Source of the DNA: Oscillospiraceae bacterium
GTDB taxonomy: Bacteria; Bacillota; Clostridia; Oscillospirales; Oscillospiraceae
Direction: 5' to 3'
Length of the DNA: 42,379 bases
NCBI GenBank assembly: GCA_029012465.1
Contig: JAQXMD010000167.1
Coordinates: 1-42,379 of the forward strand
The translations under genes and the position numbers were made by a program. Below the pieces are notes generated by a model. It saw only the letters and a list, made by a program, of their open reading frames with translations. It made no database searches and was not told the origin of the DNA. Shown in pieces: positions 1-8,012 of this stretch (position 1 is its first letter; each line of letters starts with the position of its first letter).

Positions 1-37
1 TTTTTTCGGTTTTCTGAGATAAGGGGCATGCTGCGAT

Positions 38-3000
38 TCAGGAGGATACAGACCCCTCCTTCCTTCGCTTGAAATGGTTATACAGCAGGAGGAACGCTGC
101 GCCTGTAATCAGCAGGATGCCTCCAATGGTATACGGTTTTGAACCGGCTCCGCCGGTTTGCGGGAGCTCACAATATGGCGTGTTGACGAAGGAAGCGGGT
201 TTTACAGCTCCAGACTCAATTTTGCCGGAAACAATATAGCCCTGGCTGTTGTTGACTGTGGTGCTGTAGCCCCTGCGGGATTCCTCCGCCTCTGTCACCC
301 GGTAGTAGGTGCCTGCGGGGATACCGCTGATGGTGGCTGTTTGTCCCGCTTTCAGCTTGATGGTTCCCCCGGATTTTATGGTGCCATAGGTGTTGTCGCT
401 GAGCTTGTAGCTGAAGGTCTGTTTCAGAGCCGTGCCGTTTTCGTCGGTCAGCAGTTCAACCTTGAACCCATATTCTTCATTGGTGAAATCTCCGTTTGCC
501 GGGTCGCTCACTGATTTGGCGATTTCCAGACTGCCGGTATCCCGGGAGGTGGTGGCGCTGGACACGGAGGGCAGGGTGAAGCTCATGTAACAGGTGGAAC
601 CGGTGTCGCCACGTTCCGTGTAGAAGAACGACAGGGTGTGCTGTCCTTCAGAACCAACCGGCAGATAATCCCGCAGATTCACATATTCACCCACGGAGCT
701 GTGGACGCCGCCAATGTCGCAGACCAGCGTCTGATCCAGGAACACCCAGAGATCATCGTCTCCGAAGAAATAGTATTCCAGAGGCCCTTCGTAGTCCGCT
801 GTCAGACTGAAGCTGATGGCAAAGTTCATGCCGAAGAACCAGTTGTGTGCCCGGCCATCGTCGCCATACGGGAAGTCGGCTGCATTGTTAGACCACCCAC
901 TGGTAGGATTGCCACCCTCATTGAAGCCCTGAAATTTTCCGGGGTTACCGTAAGTACCCCAGAGAGCGTCAGTTCTGCCTGCCGCCTGATCCATGGGCCA
1001 GAAATTGTTGGTGAAGATGTGGGTATGTGTTTTCCCGGAATAGGGGGAGGGGTTGAAGAAGTATTGCAGACCACTAAGCGTGTTGCTCTGACCATTGGAA
1101 TTGTTCAGAGTGGCGGCGCTGAGGGTGTAGGTGTCTCCAACCCGATCGAAGGTCAGGGAACTGCCGGAGTAGGTCTGTTTGTACTGGGCATCTCCCTCGT
1201 TAAACAGCTTTGGCGCAGCAATGGCTGCGTTGTAGCGGATGGTGCCATTCGCATTCAGACCGGCAGCGATTCCAAAGGTTGTACCACCGTAATTACTGTT
1301 CTTGCTGTTATACTTATTCAGATTATTACCATCAAACAAATATTCGCCCATACCTGTACCGCAGTTGGCGTTACCAAAGGCCAGAACATTGGCACCGGAC
1401 TCCCAGATTGCAGCATTTGTATAATTATCCTTGCTGTTGATTCCCGTAATGCCGGTCCGCCAGCGGCCGTCTGAGTTCTGACCACTGGAGATGTTGTAGT
1501 CATAGAAGGTGGTGCCGTTGTGATATGCACCGTTGCAGGTGTCGGAAACCAGCCGGATGACTGTTCCGTCCTGAACCAGAATGGTATTTTCCGTGACCTG
1601 ACCGGCCTCATTGGTAAAGGCAATTTTATCCCCGTAGGGATATATGTCCCAATCATCACGGTTCAGACTTGTACCTTTCTTTCCGTCCTTCAGAATCCAG
1701 ATTTCCTTCAACGCATAGTTTTCATTTTCCTTGAGCTTGTTGAAGTAATCCAGACTGGGAGAGGATTCAAACTGAAAGACGCCTTCACTGTATAGCTTTG
1801 TCAGCTTTGTGACGGTCTTGACCCGGTAGAGCGGGGTCGAATCGCCGTTGTTCTGATTGGTGTTTTGGCCAATTCCCTCCAGATAGAGCGACTTGGTTGC
1901 CATGTTGCCGCCGTTGGTTGGCAGAATGCCGCCGGTGGTATCAATGACCTTCAGACTGGTATCGCCGGACGTGGCATACCGGGGAATATTGCAGTAATAC
2001 TGCACCGAGAAGTCCGGATTGGCCTGAGTGGCCACGATTTCCACCGGTTGGTTGACCGCCTTGATATCAAATGTGGTCTGGCCGCCGGACTGGGTGGTAG
2101 TCACATCCAGGGGCGTATCTCCAAGGCCCCGGCAGGACCAGAGAATTCCGTCGGCATTGTTGACAGTGATCGTGACATCGGTGCCGCTTGGGACGTTCTG
2201 AGACAGCTCCTGCAGCTCCAGATCGGAATAGACCCCGTGGGTATCATCCACCACAGTGACGGAATACCAGCTGCCGCCGGACATCGCAGCCGCAGCAGCC
2301 TCCGAAAGATTTGTCATTGTTTCAGACGCCGCAACGGGCATGTAATAACAGACAATGTCACCGTTGGTCTCCAACGCCGAGCCGATGTTCCAGGTGTCAT
2401 CCTGATTCTGGGTATTTGTGCTGCTGGAAATCTTGTACTGCTGATTTAATTTCCAGAATTTCGCACCAGCATTCTGATATATCTGTAGTTGCTCAGAATT
2501 CTTCTGCGTATTGTTGTTCACATCGATGTAGAAAGACGAATTCTCTTTCAACTGGAAGCTCACAGTGCCGTTTGTTTCCGAAATCACCTTCCAGCTGCTG
2601 TGGGTCGCGGGGGAATTCCACAGGACAAGCTTCTGTAAATTTCTTTCGCCTGTTCCGGACAGGTTAACCAGAAGACTGCTGCTTTTAAAGGGCGAGATGT
2701 AGTGATAGCCCTCGTGCCCCTCTGCTTCAGCATCACGAATCCGGAAAAGCTGCGCGTCCGAATTGTTGATCTGATAAAGCTGAATAGCAGTTCCCTGTGT
2801 GTAGTTTGCGCCGTCAACATCCATGCAGAAATTGGTTGGAGCCTTAGAATTTTGATCACAATAGACGATTTGATAGAGATCATTATAGCTGTAGGCGAAG
2901 TGATACCCGGGGTGGTCTGTTGCAGCGGTATATCCGTAGTCGCCAAAGAACTGCGCCGCCATATCAGAGGTGATATAGGCGGTATTATTGCTTGTGTAGT

Positions 3001-5869
3001 AGTAGGGGAGGGAACCCACCGTCTTCCACTGGCCGTCTACCAGAACCTTGAATGTCACACTGTGGCTGTTCACATCGCCCCTGGCCGGAGAGACATGAAC
3101 CGTGGAGGTAATGTTCGGCAGGGTGAGGGTACCCTCAGTGACGGAAACCGTCTCCGTGTGCCCGTCGCCATAAGCGGCAAGCCATGTGGTTACATCGTCG
3201 GTTACTCCCCAAGTAAAGCTTCCGCCGGTGAGAATCGGATCGGATTTTTTCAGCAGTTCGCCATTTGCGTTGTAGATGGAAACGGTGTAAAAGTCACTGC
3301 CCGTGGTAGGAACCGATTCCAACGTTGTGGTAAGGTCATTTTTCGTGTTTCCCGGAAGGAAATAGATGTTATATCCGGATCTGGGATTCTGGTTCCGCGC
3401 CAGGGGGAGCAAAGTCGAATTGCTTTTGGTTGTATCCAAATAAGAAAAGGTATCACAGTGCAGGTTGGCGTTTAAATGGGTCTCTTTCCGCTGGTAGGCA
3501 AATTGCAGGGCGGCATTTGTGGCATCAGGTTTGAAACCATAGGGCCCAAGGATGGAATTCGCCTGAGCAACGGTGATGCAGTCCCGGTTGTTATTCTCCC
3601 ACTTAGTTGTAGTGTAGTCACCGTACCATCCCGTTTTGGTGGAGCCCACGCAAACCCACTGACCGTCAATGTGGACGAAGTAGTCCACAGGCAAAACGTC
3701 CGGGCCGATATCTGTATTGTTGATGCCGTAGGCAGCCATCACCAGCGTACCAACTACGGAGAAGCCATCCTGATTGTGGGTGAAGCTGGTGGAGCCATCC
3801 TCCTGCTGTTCCACTGTGACATTCAGAATCTCGGTGCCGTCCTCAGAGAAGTGAACCGTCTGGTAATTGGAATTCTCATCCGTTTCCACGCTCTGGGCGT
3901 AGGTGATTGTCACCGATACCGGCGCGGCGGGCTCATATTCCACGCCATCTATCTGGAAGGAAATATCAAAGAATCGGGCAAAGACTACCGTCTGCTCTGT
4001 TTCCTTCGTTTCCATAGCTGCGGCAGCCTGGGCATAATAGTCCTGATAGGCCTGAGAATCCTGTGAAATCTCCGTGACCACCAGTTCCACGCCCTCGGGG
4101 AGCTCCGCGTCTGCGCCGTAGCGCACCGTCACCGTGTAGTCCGTGCCTTCAAAGGTCAGCTCTGTGAGATCTTCCTCCATGGGCTCCTTACAACGATCCG
4201 TATGGATATGCTCTTCCAGCGGGCAGACTCCTTCGCCGCCGCAGTCCGAACTGTGGACATGGCCCTGCTTCCCACAATAGAAGGTTTGCTCCGGCAGCCG
4301 GCCATAGCCCTTAATCGCAGGATCGTCCAATTCATAGGTGACAAGGCGCACCTGCTCGGAAGAGTTGCCTTCAATGGCAACGAGCCTTTCCGGCGTTTTC
4401 TCAGTGGCCGGAATCCGTTCCACAACCAGACCCACATGATCCGACACACCGTCCTGTTCCCAGTCGTAGAAAATCAGGTCGCCGGATTCGGGAGCGTAGC
4501 TTTCCGCTTTGCGATACAGGTTGTATTTTTCTTTTTCCAGCGCCTCAATCCACCACTGGCAGTTGGCCTCGTAGGGAATGACCTCCCGCGGAATCTCCGC
4601 GTAGTTCAGGCAGAAGGATACAAACATGGCGCACCAGTCTCCGTAGGGGATGCCGTACCAGTCACCAAAACGGGTATATCCGCGATGAGACCCATCCTCC
4701 AGAACGATGTAATTACTAGTGCTTTCGGTGTAACCCAGCTGGGTTTTGGCGACGGTAATCACATCCTGCCGCCATTCTCCGGTGAGCTTCAGGTCGGCAA
4801 AAAGCTGTTCCCACTGCTCCTGAGTTTCCACGTCCGCAGTCAAATCAATGTCGGCATCCGTGTCCTCCTCCGCATCCTCCGCACTGCTGCATTCCTCATC
4901 ATGGGTATGCTCCTCCATTCCGCAGGTCAGCTCCCAAAGGCCGTAGCAGAGGGCGGTGTGGGTGTGATTTTCATCTTCGGGGAGGGTACAGGTCAATGCC
5001 TCGGTGTCAACCGGTACCGTCACCTGAGCAAAGCATGCATCATCGTGCTGATGCTCCAGAACCTGAATCTTACCGCAGGTCAGATTTCCCGCATCATCAA
5101 AGCACTCTGCGGTGTGTTCATGGAGAATGATTTCGTTCTTGTCGCAGACCAGCATTTGAACACCATTGTCTTCCGCCGGTTCCGTGGACAGATCGCAGAT
5201 CAGCGTCTTGATTTGCTCATAGCACTGGTCGCTGTGCTGGTGGGCAGGCTCCTCGGTGCAGCCGCAGGTCAGTTCCCGAATTGTCTCATAGCAGCCTTCG
5301 CCATGCTCGTGTTCCTCTGTGCAGATAAGCTGGGAGGTCTCTGTATAACAGTCATCGGTATGCACATGGGCCGGTTCCGTGGATTCCGAACAGATCAGTT
5401 CCCCGCGTTCCATGGTGTAACAGGCATCAGTATGTACATGGGGTTCCGAGGAGATCACAGCAAAACAGCTTTCGTTATGCTTATGGGTCTTGATCTCCGG
5501 CAGGGGACACCATAAATCTCCGTTTTCGTCATAGCAGTTGGAATCGTGCTGATGGACAACAAAATCCGCATAGCCGCAGACTAGGTTCCCTTCGCTGTCA
5601 TAGCAGGAATCCTGATGCCGGTGGAGCTCCAGAGTCTCGGTTGTGCAGGCCGGCTCCCATTGAGTGACGGAAGTCACCTGTGTGTAGCATGCCATGGAAT
5701 GGACGTGTTCTGGTATCTGGCATTCCATCGTAATGGCCGGAAGGATCAACGCGTAGACTGTGCAAAATACCACCACGCAGGCAAGACTGGTCACGACCCG
5801 GGTCCATTGCCGCTTCCTTTTGTGCGCTTTCGTAAATTTCTCAGCGCTTTTCAGCGCATCATGCTTCAT
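38..5869 (-). CDS. Giant LPQTG wall-anchored surface protein with His/Cys repeats, CHAP, ricin-like and fibro-slime domains
   Basis: 1943 residues. Residues 23-46 are a hydrophobic signal/anchor ending LILPAIT, a form I recall from clostridial sortase substrates. Twelve HxHxxxC motifs lie at residues 55-327 and two more at 537-560, possibly a metal- or disulfide-stabilised stalk. Residues 362-530 look like a CHAP cysteine amidase (Cys413 in GDWCAMF, His478 in SDHVG, Glu500/Asn502), so peptidoglycan cleavage is plausible. A ricin-type beta-trefoil (about 1010-1145, AQLFRI and KFWKLN repeats) suggests glycan binding. A fibro-slime/PA14-like segment (FFGDDDLWVFLD, about 1690-1760) and a Cna-B-like domain (1778-1897) follow. 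The end is LPQTG (1902-1906), a membrane segment and an RRK tail, the sortase signature. It lies 18 bp downstream of signal peptidase I in the same direction. The ribosome site is weak (GAGGG, 13 nt from ATG). Target ligand unknown. Confidence 0.9.
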   Translation of the reverse strand: MKHDALKSAEKFTKAHKRKRQWTRVVTSLACVVVFCTVYALILPAITMECQIPEHVHSMACYTQVTSVTQWEPACTTETLELHRHQDSCYDSEGNLVCGYADFVVHQHDSNCYDENGDLWCPLPEIKTHKHNESCFAVISSEPHVHTDACYTMERGELICSESTEPAHVHTDDCYTETSQLICTEEHEHGEGCYETIRELTCGCTEEPAHQHSDQCYEQIKTLICDLSTEPAEDNGVQMLVCDKNEIILHEHTAECFDDAGNLTCGKIQVLEHQHDDACFAQVTVPVDTEALTCTLPEDENHTHTALCYGLWELTCGMEEHTHDEECSSAEDAEEDTDADIDLTADVETQEQWEQLFADLKLTGEWRQDVITVAKTQLGYTESTSNYIVLEDGSHRGYTRFGDWYGIPYGDWCAMFVSFCLNYAEIPREVIPYEANCQWWIEALEKEKYNLYRKAESYAPESGDLIFYDWEQDGVSDHVGLVVERIPATEKTPERLVAIEGNSSEQVRLVTYELDDPAIKGYGRLPEQTFYCGKQGHVHSSDCGGEGVCPLEEHIHTDRCKEPMEEDLTELTFEGTDYTVTVRYGADAELPEGVELVVTEISQDSQAYQDYYAQAAAAMETKETEQTVVFARFFDISFQIDGVEYEPAAPVSVTITYAQSVETDENSNYQTVHFSEDGTEILNVTVEQQEDGSTSFTHNQDGFSVVGTLVMAAYGINNTDIGPDVLPVDYFVHIDGQWVCVGSTKTGWYGDYTTTKWENNNRDCITVAQANSILGPYGFKPDATNAALQFAYQRKETHLNANLHCDTFSYLDTTKSNSTLLPLARNQNPRSGYNIYFLPGNTKNDLTTTLESVPTTGSDFYTVSIYNANGELLKKSDPILTGGSFTWGVTDDVTTWLAAYGDGHTETVSVTEGTLTLPNITSTVHVSPARGDVNSHSVTFKVLVDGQWKTVGSLPYYYTSNNTAYITSDMAAQFFGDYGYTAATDHPGYHFAYSYNDLYQIVYCDQNSKAPTNFCMDVDGANYTQGTAIQLYQINNSDAQLFRIRDAEAEGHEGYHYISPFKSSSLLVNLSGTGERNLQKLVLWNSPATHSSWKVISETNGTVSFQLKENSSFYIDVNNNTQKNSEQLQIYQNAGAKFWKLNQQYKISSSTNTQNQDDTWNIGSALETNGDIVCYYMPVAASETMTNLSEAAAAAMSGGSWYSVTVVDDTHGVYSDLELQELSQNVPSGTDVTITVNNADGILWSCRGLGDTPLDVTTTQSGGQTTFDIKAVNQPVEIVATQANPDFSVQYYCNIPRYATSGDTSLKVIDTTGGILPTNGGNMATKSLYLEGIGQNTNQNNGDSTPLYRVKTVTKLTKLYSEGVFQFESSPSLDYFNKLKENENYALKEIWILKDGKKGTSLNRDDWDIYPYGDKIAFTNEAGQVTENTILVQDGTVIRLVSDTCNGAYHNGTTFYDYNISSGQNSDGRWRTGITGINSKDNYTNAAIWESGANVLAFGNANCGTGMGEYLFDGNNLNKYNSKNSNYGGTTFGIAAGLNANGTIRYNAAIAAPKLFNEGDAQYKQTYSGSSLTFDRVGDTYTLSAATLNNSNGQSNTLSGLQYFFNPSPYSGKTHTHIFTNNFWPMDQAAGRTDALWGTYGNPGKFQGFNEGGNPTSGWSNNAADFPYGDDGRAHNWFFGMNFAISFSLTADYEGPLEYYFFGDDDLWVFLDQTLVCDIGGVHSSVGEYVNLRDYLPVGSEGQHTLSFFYTERGDTGSTCYMSFTLPSVSSATTSRDTGSLEIAKSVSDPANGDFTNEEYGFKVELLTDENGTALKQTFSYKLSDNTYGTIKSGGTIKLKAGQTATISGIPAGTYYRVTEAEESRRGYSTTVNNSQGYIVSGKIESGAVKPASFVNTPYCELPQTGGAGSKPYTIGGILLITGAAFLLLYNHFKRRKEGSVSS

Positions 5870-5887
5870 GTACGTTCACTTTCCCTC

Positions 5888-6478
5888 TTATTTCAACGTT
5901 CCGAAGTCCGGCAGGGGCCAGACCCGGAATACAATTCTTCCAACAATCTGTTCTCTGGAGACACAGCCAACTGTCGTGCTGCGGGAATCCACAGAAGTGG
6001 CACGATGATCTCCCATACAGAAGTAACGGTTATCCGGCACCTGATAGGGCAGTTCAATGTCACAGTCTCCAAGGGCTTTCTCAGTCAGGTACGGTTCATT
6101 CAGCTGCTTACCGTCCACATATACATTTCCCTCATCGTCAATATCCACCCACTGACCGGGGCCGGCGATACAGCGTTTGACCAGAATCTTGTTGCCGATG
6201 TAAAACGCAACCAGATCGCCCTGTGCAAAATCTGACCCTTTCAACGAGATCACAATATCGCCCTCGTTCAGCGTTGGCGTCATGGAAGACCCGTAGGTTT
6301 GCAGCACGGGCATCCAGATCGTTGCCACCAGAACGGCGATAGCCGCAACCACAATGAGGGTGTACAGGGTGCTGCGCAGTACGCTCTTGTACCGCTTTTT
6401 GTATTTCACACGGTTCAGCTCCGCGGTCAGCTGCTCCACAGTCGGCAGATTCCGTGAAGCCGTTGTGTCATCTTTCAT
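5888..6478 (-). CDS. lepB: Signal peptidase I
   Basis: 196 residues. It removes signal peptides from exported proteins on the outer face of the membrane. One membrane segment (residues 38-56) is followed by the Ser/Lys dyad motifs: SSMTPTL (catalytic Ser65) and ILVKRCIAGPG (catalytic Lys101). Box E is CMGDHRATSVDSR (154-166). The length is normal for the Gram-positive type. The start overlaps the end of the preceding coiled-coil gene by 4 nt (ATGA), implying translational coupling, and the surface-protein gene follows after 18 bp. This placement suggests, as inference, a peptidase devoted partly to that large substrate, whose signal is atypical. Several LepB paralogues are common in Clostridia, so it need not be the housekeeping copy. 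Confidence 0.93.
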   Translation of the reverse strand: MKDDTTASRNLPTVEQLTAELNRVKYKKRYKSVLRSTLYTLIVVAAIAVLVATIWMPVLQTYGSSMTPTLNEGDIVISLKGSDFAQGDLVAFYIGNKILVKRCIAGPGQWVDIDDEGNVYVDGKQLNEPYLTEKALGDCDIELPYQVPDNRYFCMGDHRATSVDSRSTTVGCVSREQIVGRIVFRVWPLPDFGTLK

Positions 6479-6930
6479 GTTATGTTAACCTCTCTTGCCG
6501 ACAGAATCATTTTACGCAGAGAGTCCTGATCCTCCAGGAGCTTGGCGGCTCTTGCGACGATCTCTTTCCAATACGCGTCCGCTTTTTCATGGACCTTCCG
6601 GCTATATTCCTGGGCCTCCAGCCGAATCTCCGCGGCCTGCCGTTCTGCCTGATTCTGCATTTCCCGGCAGATCTCAGTCTGCTGTCCACTGACTCTCTGA
6701 ATATTCTCCAGATACTGCTGGGCTGCGTTTTCCGCGGCCTGAAACACATCGTTGAGCTTCAGGGCCGCTTCCGCAATGGAACCGGATTCTTCGATTGAAA
6801 TGACGCGATCCTGAAGTTTGGCTTCCGCCTGTTCCAGCCGGCTTTTCAAGGCTTCATTTTCTTCCATTTGTGTGAGCAGCATCTCCAGCAACTCACTTCG
6901 GCTCATTCGCCGCAGCTCCTTGTCCGTCAT
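6475..6930 (-). CDS. Small coiled-coil protein of unknown function
   Basis: 151 residues, cytoplasmic, with no signal or membrane segment. Nearly the whole length has helical heptad character rich in Glu, Ala, Gln and Arg (for example ENEALKSRLEQAEAKL near residue 24). The N-terminus, MTDKELRRMSRSELLEML, resembles short conserved hypothetical proteins of Clostridia, and the rest is reminiscent of DivIVA-type coiled coils without a clear DivIVA membrane-binding N-terminus. A good GGAGG lies 7 nt before the ATG. It is the first gene of a run with signal peptidase I (4-nt overlap) and the giant surface protein, so a role in placing or timing surface-protein export is possible but only inferred. 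Confidence 0.75.
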   Translation of the reverse strand: MTDKELRRMSRSELLEMLLTQMEENEALKSRLEQAEAKLQDRVISIEESGSIAEAALKLNDVFQAAENAAQQYLENIQRVSGQQTEICREMQNQAERQAAEIRLEAQEYSRKVHEKADAYWKEIVARAAKLLEDQDSLRKMILSAREVNIT

Positions 6931-6963
6931 TTCTTACCTCCGTTCTATATGGAAATACATCCT

Positions 6964-6993
6964 AAAAAAGCAGAGGAGTCATGTGCCCTCTGC
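6964..6993 (-). terminator. Intrinsic terminator inside the leader of the coiled-coil/lepB/surface-protein operon
   Basis: On the minus strand GCAGAGG pairs with CCTCTGC (6987-6993 with 6970-6976, plus one G.U) around a loop of about 8 nt, and six T residues follow at once. It lies some 140 nt after the promoter at 7140-7168 and 34 nt before the ATG. It either ends sigma-factor read-through or acts as an attenuator. Confidence 0.6.
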
Positions 6994-7139
6994 CTAAAGA
7001 TTTGTCGTCTTCTACAATCTGATTCTGACTTCCTCCATCCGCTGTGTTACACGCGCAATTCTCACAGTAAGCTACAAAAAGTATACGATACAGTGATATG
7101 GCACATGAACAATTATCACATTAAAGCGTTTACGTGCGC

Positions 7140-7168
7140 AGTATAGCACCAGAGTATCAGAAATGCAA
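7140..7168 (-). promoter_or_regulatory. Sigma-A-type promoter for the coiled-coil/lepB/surface-protein operon
   Basis: Minus strand: TTGCAT (7163-7168), 17 bp, TATACT (7140-7145). Predicted start near 7133, giving a long leader that includes the terminator at 6964-6993. Confidence 0.6.
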
Positions 7169-7243
7169 GTATTATCAGAAAAAAAAAGGAAAATTAATGT
7201 ACTTTAATTTATATTTTACGAAATCCTGCCAGCAAAATGTATT

Positions 7244-7894
7244 TTATTTACAGTAACAGTGGCGGGATACATAGCTCCGTGAGATGCCCATCCTTTCCGC
7301 TACCTCCCGTTGGGGAAGGGGCTTGCCGCCCCCAAGGCCGTACCGCCACAGAATGATCTGTTTTTCCCTTGGCTCCAGCACCTGATCCACGAGCTTCACC
7401 AGCTTTCTTGTTTCACTTCTCAGATGGGTCTGCTCAAACAAATCCTCGTCGGTGCTCAGCACATCCATCACGCTGAGACTGTTTCCGTCGGAGCCTGTAT
7501 CCAGAAGCTCTGAAAGGGAAATGTCTCCCGTGGTTTTCCTCTGGGTCCGGAAATACATCAGAATCTCATTTTGAATGCAGCGGCCCGCATAGGTGGCAAG
7601 TCTCGCCCCCTTGTCATAGTCAAAGGTGGAAATGGCTTTAATCAGACCAATGGTTCCAATGGAAATCAGATCATCCTGATCGTCTGCGGAAGCGTAATAC
7701 TTTTTCAGAATGTGTGCCACCAGCCGCAGATTCCGCTCCACAAGGATGTTTCGTGCCTCCAGATCGCCCTGGGCTGCTTTCCGGAGATAAAACTGCTCTT
7801 CCTCCGCAGAAAGGGGCTTGGGAAAGGAACCGGTTCCTGTAGTCAGCCGCAGGGAGTATTGAATGAGATTCGCGGTCATCAGAAGCGCTATCAT
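7244..7894 (-). CDS. sigK: Sporulation sigma factor, SigK-like, truncated at the C-terminus
   Basis: 216 residues. It follows sigma-K, the late mother-cell sigma factor: GSFPKPLS near residue 22, ARNILVERNLRLVAHI (47-62), DLISIGTIGLIKAI (75-88) and TYAGRCIQNEILM (101-113) are region 2; REKQIILWRYGL (176-187) and QREVAERMGISRSYVSR (195-211) are region 4. Family members continue IEKKAL or similar for about 20-30 more residues. Here the match stops exactly after SYVSR, followed by HCYCK and a stop, and no other frame restores the tail. The recognition helix is therefore incomplete, and function is doubtful. Ribosome site GAGGTGAG is good. No skin-type element is visible in the gene. Confidence 0.85.
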   Translation of the reverse strand: MIALLMTANLIQYSLRLTTGTGSFPKPLSAEEEQFYLRKAAQGDLEARNILVERNLRLVAHILKKYYASADDQDDLISIGTIGLIKAISTFDYDKGARLATYAGRCIQNEILMYFRTQRKTTGDISLSELLDTGSDGNSLSVMDVLSTDEDLFEQTHLRSETRKLVKLVDQVLEPREKQIILWRYGLGGGKPLPQREVAERMGISRSYVSRHCYCK

Positions 7895-7903
7895 ACTCTC
7901 ACC

Positions 7904-7919
7904 TCATATGAGCATATGA
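7904..7919. repeat. 16-bp palindrome abutting the sigma-factor ribosome site
   Basis: TCATATG and CATATGA arms (7 bp each, perfect) with a 2-bp centre. It sits directly upstream of the GAGGTGAG ribosome site of the sigma gene and in the shared gap with the DUF5662-LysA gene. It could be an operator or chance; no regulator is assignable. Confidence 0.4.
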
Positions 7920-7958
7920 TATATCTGCTTGTCTGCTTTCCGAATTTTCGCAATTTTG

Positions 7959-7987
7959 TTGCAGGAACCAGAATACATTGATATAAT
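7959..7987 (+). promoter_or_regulatory. Promoter of the DUF5662-LysA fusion gene
   Basis: TTGCAG (7959-7964), 17 bp, perfect TATAAT (7982-7987). The gene's AAGGAGG ribosome site follows within about 20 nt, so the leader is very short. Confidence 0.65.
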
Positions 7988-8012
7988 AGTCACAGGATAA
8001 GGAGGCTGCAGT

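Larger units (their letters stand above)
6931..7243. other. 313-bp gap between the sigma factor and the coiled-coil operon
   Basis: No gene recognised. It holds a minus-strand promoter (7140-7168), a leader of roughly 200 nt, and the intrinsic terminator at 6964-6993. The part next to the sigma-factor stop (7170-7243) is AT-rich without clear structure. Short open frames in the leader have no convincing ribosome site. I saw no T-box or named riboswitch core. Confidence 0.6.

Noticed and set aside
4202-5515. A 437-codon plus-strand frame opposite the His/Cys repeats
   Set aside because: It is the antisense of the repeated region and has no promoter, ribosome site or recognisable domain.
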